A stretch of 64,000 bases of DNA from assembly GCA_937886325.1 (NCBI GenBank), contig CALABV010000119.1, positions 27,808 through 91,807 on the forward strand, in the 5' to 3' direction. This DNA is from an uncultured Geobacter sp. (GTDB lineage Bacteria > Desulfobacterota > Desulfuromonadia > Geobacterales > Geobacteraceae). The notes beneath the pieces were generated by a model, which saw nothing but the letters and a program-made list of their open reading frames with translations, made no database searches and was not told where the DNA came from. Position numbers and translations under genes: made by a program. Each line of letters opens with the position of its first letter. Within the stretch, counting starts at the first letter, position 1. Positions 60,383-64,000 of the stretch are shown piece after piece.

Positions 60383-61030
60383 ATGAAGAAAACAGCTATT
60401 ATGTTGACAGCGGTCACACTGTGCATTGCGTCGTGCGACCAACCGCAGCTCCGAAAGGCACAACCGGTTGTGGTACGGCCTGAATCGGAACTGGACAAGC
60501 ACATTCGTCGGGTAACGGAAAAGGAGATACATCTGGAAGAGAGGAGAATGCAGATACCCGCAATCGTCGCGGCCTTTGCGAAAAGGACCGATCTGCAGCG
60601 CGCCCGTTGGCTCGCGGCCCTCTGCTATCTCAAGACCCTTGACACCCCTTTCATGCCGATGGATATCGCGGAGATTGCCCTTGCGGAAACAGGTTCCCAC
60701 GGTCTGTCCGCCAGAGCGGTATCCTACCGCGGGGCGTTGGGGGTATGGCAACTGATGCCGCACCGCGCAAGGAGCCACGGGTATACTCCGCAGGACATGG
60801 AGAATGACGAGAAGTGCGCCGAAGCGGCTGTACGGGAACTCCTCACCAAGATGAAAATGGCGCGGGGAAATCTCAGGAAAGCCAAGAAGTTGTACTGCGG
60901 GGTCGGGCCCCAGGCAGATGCCTATGAAGTGAAGCGGATGAAGTTCAGACGGGAAATCCTTCGGGAAATGATAAAGTATCCGCCCCTTCGAGCGGAGAAC
61001 AGTTCCGGAGAGCAACTTCGCCCGTCATAG
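60383..61030 (+). CDS. Lytic transglycosylase-like lipoprotein
   Basis: 215 residues from ATG 60383. The N-terminus is a lipoprotein signal with lipobox IASC. Residues about 85-135 match the SLT (GH23) core: IAEIALAETGSHG, where the Glu is in the catalytic place, ARAVSYRGALGVWQLMPHRARSHG, as in goose-type lytic transglycosylases. The rest of the domain is shorter than usual, lacking a clear later motif block, so cleavage of peptidoglycan is likely but unproven. The ribosome site is weak; the start is chosen for the signal. Confidence 0.75.
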   Translation: MKKTAIMLTAVTLCIASCDQPQLRKAQPVVVRPESELDKHIRRVTEKEIHLEERRMQIPAIVAAFAKRTDLQRARWLAALCYLKTLDTPFMPMDIAEIALAETGSHGLSARAVSYRGALGVWQLMPHRARSHGYTPQDMENDEKCAEAAVRELLTKMKMARGNLRKAKKLYCGVGPQADAYEVKRMKFRREILREMIKYPPLRAENSSGEQLRPS

Positions 61031-61077
61031 CGAATCAGCGAGAAAGCCGTCAAGGGACGGCGTACTCCGTGTAATCG

Positions 61078-61103
61078 GCAGACCCTGGCGGGTCTGCTTT
61101 TTT
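61078..61103 (+). terminator. Intrinsic terminator
   Basis: Perfect 8-bp stem GCAGACCC/GGGTCTGC, 4-nt loop, then T6, about 50 bp after the lytic-transglycosylase-like gene. Confidence 0.92.
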
Positions 61104-61182
61104 GTTCCCGAAAAACGTGGCCCTGCACTGAACCCATGGAGCGCCAAAAAGTCCACATGTGACCGGATACTGAGGTATTGAA

Positions 61183-61674
61183 ATGAAAGAACTGCTGCTT
61201 CTGCCCCTTTTGCTGCTGGCTGCCTGCTCGATGATTGTGGAGAAACCCAAGGTCAACCTTTCCGATGTACGGTTTGCCGGGCTTGATGGCGACGGGGCCA
61301 CCATCGACTTTCTCCTGACGGTGACAAATCCCAATTCATTCGACCTTCCCCTGAACGGCTATTCGTATACCGTCCACATGATGGCCCTCCCTTTGAGTCG
61401 GGGAGAATCAAAGGACTCCGTTATCTTTCCCGGAAAGACAGCAACGGATGTGCTCATTCCGGCGCGGCTCAAATATAGCGATGTCCTCCAGATCCTCAGG
61501 CGCCGTCCAGGGCTGAACGAAATACCCTACCAACTGACGGCCGATCTGGCTGTGGGGACACCCATCGGAGACATAACCGTGCCGGTACGGAAAAGCGGCG
61601 TTGTTGCGGTGCCGGAAAAATACAGGCCGGGTACCCTGCTGCGGAAATTCGGAGATTTTCTGAAGATAAACTGA
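61183..61674 (+). CDS. LEA14-like (WHy domain) lipoprotein
   Basis: 163 residues. Lipobox LLLAACS with acylated cysteine near residue 15, then a LEA14/WHy beta-sandwich: PKVNLSDVRFAGLDGDGATIDFLLTVTNPN with the conserved NPNSFDLPLNGYSY, and the closing GDITVPVRKSG. Proteins of this type are linked to desiccation or stress protection and occur in many bacterial envelopes. GAGG precedes ATG. No operon partner. Confidence 0.85.
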   Translation: MKELLLLPLLLLAACSMIVEKPKVNLSDVRFAGLDGDGATIDFLLTVTNPNSFDLPLNGYSYTVHMMALPLSRGESKDSVIFPGKTATDVLIPARLKYSDVLQILRRRPGLNEIPYQLTADLAVGTPIGDITVPVRKSGVVAVPEKYRPGTLLRKFGDFLKIN

Positions 61675-61779
61675 TGGCGGAGGGACAAAGGGCTCACTCT
61701 GGGGTAAGCTTTATACATGGGGGTTGTCCGCGCGTCGTACCCCCTGCCGGCTGGAAAAGCCGGGAAAAGGAGTGAACCT

Positions 61780-62217
61780 ATGAATCATCTGCTCCCGATT
61801 CTGCTCATGGCCTGTGCCGGCGCCGCGGTGGCGCTCCAGCCTTCCATCAACGCCCGGCTCGCGCAGAAAGTCGGGCTTCTTGAGAGCGCATGCTCCTCGT
61901 TCGCGGTAGGCACGGTGACACTTGCCCTCGCACTCCTTCTCTCGGGGAAAGGGGTGCCGAAAGCACTCCCGGAAACGGTGTGGTGGGAATGGTCGGGAGG
62001 GGTTCTCGGAGCATTCTTCGTGACGGTCACGATACTGGCGGTACCGCGCATCGGAACAGCTGCGGCGATGGCTGCCGCCATCGCCGCTCAACTTGTAACC
62101 GGCCTGGTTCTCGATCACTTCGGCCTGTTCGGCTTCCGCGGTGGTGAAATCAGCCTTACGCGATCGCTGGGAGCAGGCCTCCTCATTCTCGGCGCATGGC
62201 TGGTCGTCCGTCGCTGA
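61780..62217 (+). CDS. DMT-superfamily small membrane protein (YdcZ/DUF606-like)
   Basis: 145 residues from ATG 61780 with AAAGGAG upstream. Four or five transmembrane helices: LLPILLMACAGAAVALQP, FAVGTVTLALALLLSG, GGVLGAFFVTVTILAVPRIGT and AGLLILGAWLVV. The pattern resembles DUF606/YdcZ proteins, which are thought to be small transporters; the substrate is unknown. A 9-bp inverted repeat (TGGTCGTCC / GGACGACCA) at 62201-62232 spans the stop. Confidence 0.8.
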   Translation: MNHLLPILLMACAGAAVALQPSINARLAQKVGLLESACSSFAVGTVTLALALLLSGKGVPKALPETVWWEWSGGVLGAFFVTVTILAVPRIGTAAAMAAAIAAQLVTGLVLDHFGLFGFRGGEISLTRSLGAGLLILGAWLVVRR

Positions 62218-62232
62218 ACGGCAGGACGACCA
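62201..62232. other. Inverted repeat at the 3' end of the DMT-like gene
   Basis: TGGTCGTCC and GGACGACCA, 9 bp, 14-nt loop, overlapping the stop codon; no T-run on either side. Confidence 0.55.
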
Positions 62233-62305
62233 GGTATTCATCTTCGAGCGGGAAACGGAGTCGTCCGGAGAGAACGAAGAATAACACCGCCCGCCGAATC
62301 CGGGT

Positions 62306-63733
62306 TTATCGTTTGAGCAGAATCGAAAGACTCGATTTTCCCCCACTCTCCGTCCTTGTCATCACCACCAGATCCTTGAAGTAGGAAAGCGTTCCGTGCA
62401 CTGTCGCGTCGGAAGCGGAAGAAAGCGCACCGTTGCCGCTGATGGTGAACGTTTCGTCGGGCGGCAGGGTTGAGCCGCCGCTGCTGTCCGCATAGGACGA
62501 GAATGTGGACATCCCCGAGGCATTCATGGAGAGCGCCCCATACGCCCACATGGGGGAGGTGACGAACCCCAGGAGACCATAGTCGCCGGCCAGATCTGCC
62601 ACCAGGTAGTCGATGAGGGGGATCCCCGGAAGCTGGGTTATCTGCAACAACCGGAGAACGTAGCGGGGGCTCCCGCCGCTCGTGTCCGTCGCCGTTCCGA
62701 CGATGAGGGTCTTGTCGGATGACATGGTGGCGTACGGCAGGACGACCGTTGGTGCAGGCAGCACACCGGTCGCTGTCTCCGTGACGATTCCGTCCGATGT
62801 GATGGAAAGAAGGGACGCCTTGTCGCCCGGCTTTGTCGCGCCTGAGGGGGAAAGGAACGTGGAATACTTGATCTGCCGGTCCTTTCCGGCCTGACCCACC
62901 GCATACTCCCATTCCTCCCTGGACCCGACGGAGATCTGCTGGTAAGCGAGAGGGAGTGGTCCGGTACCCGGCGGCGTGCTCCCGGTACCTGCGATATCCG
63001 CGTCACTGTAGGTAACGCCCGGCACCCGCTTCTGAAGAACCAGGATGATCGGAGCGGAATTGTTCAGAGTGGAGGTGGCTGCAAGAAGGGTCTTGCCGGT
63101 GGAAAGGACTCCGTGGAACTGGCTGGCTGACTGAGTGACGGTGCCGGTCGAATCAATTGTCAGTGTTGTCAAAAGCTCCGACGGCGCCGCCATTCCCCCC
63201 GAGCTGTCGAGGAACGATGAATAGGCAACAGCCCCGTCAGCTCCTATCGTGACGGCGCCGCGCATCCATTGCGCATTCGGCTTGCCAGCCAGGGCGTTGA
63301 AATTCCAGGTACCCTCCAGGTCTTCCTGGGAATAGGCGCCCGACTTCGTCGGCGAGGCGGAGACTTCCTGCGACAACCCGCTTTCTCCGTTGGAGTTGGC
63401 GCCCGCAACCGCCAGATAGTATTTGGTGCCGTTCTCCAGCCCGCTCACGATGTATGAGGTGCTGGCAATGCCGGTGATTCTGGTCGCGGTTTTCGTATCC
63501 ACACCCGGTTGCGTTGCATAGTACACGGTATACGTTCCCGCATTGGACGCAGTCGCCCAGCTGAGGGTCACCTTTCCGTCACCGGCCTTGGCCGCTACCG
63601 AAGTCGGGGTTGCGGGGGTACCGGGGTCGTACCTGAAGGGATCACCGCCGCATGCGGAGAGAATGATGCAGAGCATCGCAACGATTCCCGACAAGAAGTA
63701 CGTGCGTGTCCAATCCTGTTTCCCAGTTCTCAT
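62306..63733 (-). CDS. Fibronectin type III lipoprotein with three related repeats
   Basis: 475 residues. Lipobox LSACGGD, acylated cysteine near residue 28. Residues 40-128 form a fibronectin type III domain (PTSVAAKAGDGKVTLSWATASNAGTYTVYYA..SYIVSGLENGTKYYLAV). Then three related units of about 95-110 residues (about 138-235, 245-370, 375-475) recur, each with a strand-rich pattern and motifs such as YSSFLDSSGG, YSTFLSPSG and FSSYADSSGG. It is probably a surface-exposed protein; function unknown. AAAGGTGA precedes ATG. Confidence 0.82.
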   Translation of the reverse strand: MRTGKQDWTRTYFLSGIVAMLCIILSACGGDPFRYDPGTPATPTSVAAKAGDGKVTLSWATASNAGTYTVYYATQPGVDTKTATRITGIASTSYIVSGLENGTKYYLAVAGANSNGESGLSQEVSASPTKSGAYSQEDLEGTWNFNALAGKPNAQWMRGAVTIGADGAVAYSSFLDSSGGMAAPSELLTTLTIDSTGTVTQSASQFHGVLSTGKTLLAATSTLNNSAPIILVLQKRVPGVTYSDADIAGTGSTPPGTGPLPLAYQQISVGSREEWEYAVGQAGKDRQIKYSTFLSPSGATKPGDKASLLSITSDGIVTETATGVLPAPTVVLPYATMSSDKTLIVGTATDTSGGSPRYVLRLLQITQLPGIPLIDYLVADLAGDYGLLGFVTSPMWAYGALSMNASGMSTFSSYADSSGGSTLPPDETFTISGNGALSSASDATVHGTLSYFKDLVVMTRTESGGKSSLSILLKR

Positions 63734-63770
63734 GGTTTCACCTTTCTTCAGATCCGACCGAACGATGCCC

Positions 63771-64000
63771 TTAGTATCCCTTCAACTGCTGCCTGGTGCA
63801 GTTGCGCCACCTGGCCTCACCGGCTCCGCCCTCGTCGGGGATAACGAGAAGCACCAGCTTGCCGCCCAGGAGAACGGTCTTGACCTTGTCTACCAACCGG
63901 ACCATGTCCGCGTCGTCGGGCGATACCCCCTCCATGGTTCGAACTGCGTCCACCTCGGGGAGTGACAGAATCTCCCGTACCGACACAAGACCGTTTGCAC
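63771..64000 (-). CDS. Hypothetical protein, 5' end outside the window
   Basis: The frame stays open to the window edge (ANGLVSVREILSLPEV...LKGY), so the N-terminus is missing. The visible 75 residues are soluble, with SPDDADMVRLVDKVKTVLLGG and a strand GKLVLLVIPDEGG. I do not recognise a family. It ends 38 bp before the fibronectin lipoprotein gene and may be in its operon. Confidence 0.5.
   Translation of the reverse strand, partial: ANGLVSVREILSLPEVDAVRTMEGVSPDDADMVRLVDKVKTVLLGGKLVLLVIPDEGGAGEARWRNCTRQQLKGY

Overview
This window reads as chromosome from a Geobacter-like bacterium (Desulfuromonadia, formerly Deltaproteobacteria). That placement is inferred from gene content and order: a tRNA-Ser/SRP RNA/dnaX/ybaB block, recR next to a pyruvate:ferredoxin oxidoreductase, an MglA-type GTPase with a roadblock partner, an ilvB-ilvN-ilvC-psd-pssA-leuA run with a T-box before leuA, the rpsB-tsf-pyrH-frr-uppS-cdsA-dxr-rseP-tsaB run, and many hybrid sensor kinases and oxygen-defence proteins. 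There are no insertion sequences, phage genes or CRISPR arrays. Most of the window is conserved core genome; the less ordinary genes lie at about 17.5-33 kb and 59.8-64 kb.

Layout. 0.1-9.5 kb: a HemY-type protoporphyrinogen oxidase, a DnaJ/CbpA-like co-chaperone, two parvulin-type periplasmic prolyl isomerases, mfd, mglA and a roadblock protein. 9.7-16.7 kb (minus strand): tRNA-Ser(GGA), SRP RNA, dnaX, ybaB, recR and nifJ. 16.9-33 kb: a Skp-like chaperone, a rhodanese/ferritin-like fusion, a five-part hybrid kinase, a Crp-family regulator opposite a GAF protein, an N-terminally truncated hybrid kinase, rubrerythrin, a GNAT/histidine-kinase fusion, a secreted cysteine-rich protein, a cheY-cheC-diguanylate cyclase operon and a cation diffusion facilitator. 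32.7-36.1 kb: an iron-uptake operon (feoB, a previously easy-to-miss 59-residue cysteine protein, a DtxR-FeoA fusion) and fur, both with good Fur boxes. 36.3-41 kb: a giant GH13 protein, a MoaD/ThiS-like sulfur carrier and a ThiF/MoeB-like protein.

41-49.5 kb (minus strand): branched-chain amino acid synthesis (ilvD, ilvB, ilvN, ilvC, leuA) with phosphatidylethanolamine synthesis (psd, pssA) embedded between ilvC and leuA; leuA has its own promoter inside the 3' end of pssA and a T-box leader with a candidate CUC (Leu) specifier. 49.7-57.3 kb (minus strand): translation, UMP kinase, isoprenoid, phospholipid and site-2 protease genes in one long run. 57.5-64 kb: lptF-lptG, then a sparsely coding stretch, a lytic-transglycosylase-like lipoprotein, a LEA14-like lipoprotein, a small DMT-type membrane protein, a fibronectin/repeat lipoprotein and a gene cut by the window edge.

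The most notable observations are: cdsA appears to start at ATA, where a single G-to-A change would have turned an ATGA start/stop overlap into ATAA; SRP RNA sits inside a 25-bp perfect inverted repeat; a GNAT/histidine-kinase fusion carries an unrecognised C-terminal region of about 260 residues; the FeoA domain exists only as a fusion to the DtxR-like regulator next to a new small cysteine protein; and an orphan kinase fragment retains ATPase and receiver domains but has lost its phosphorylatable histidine.
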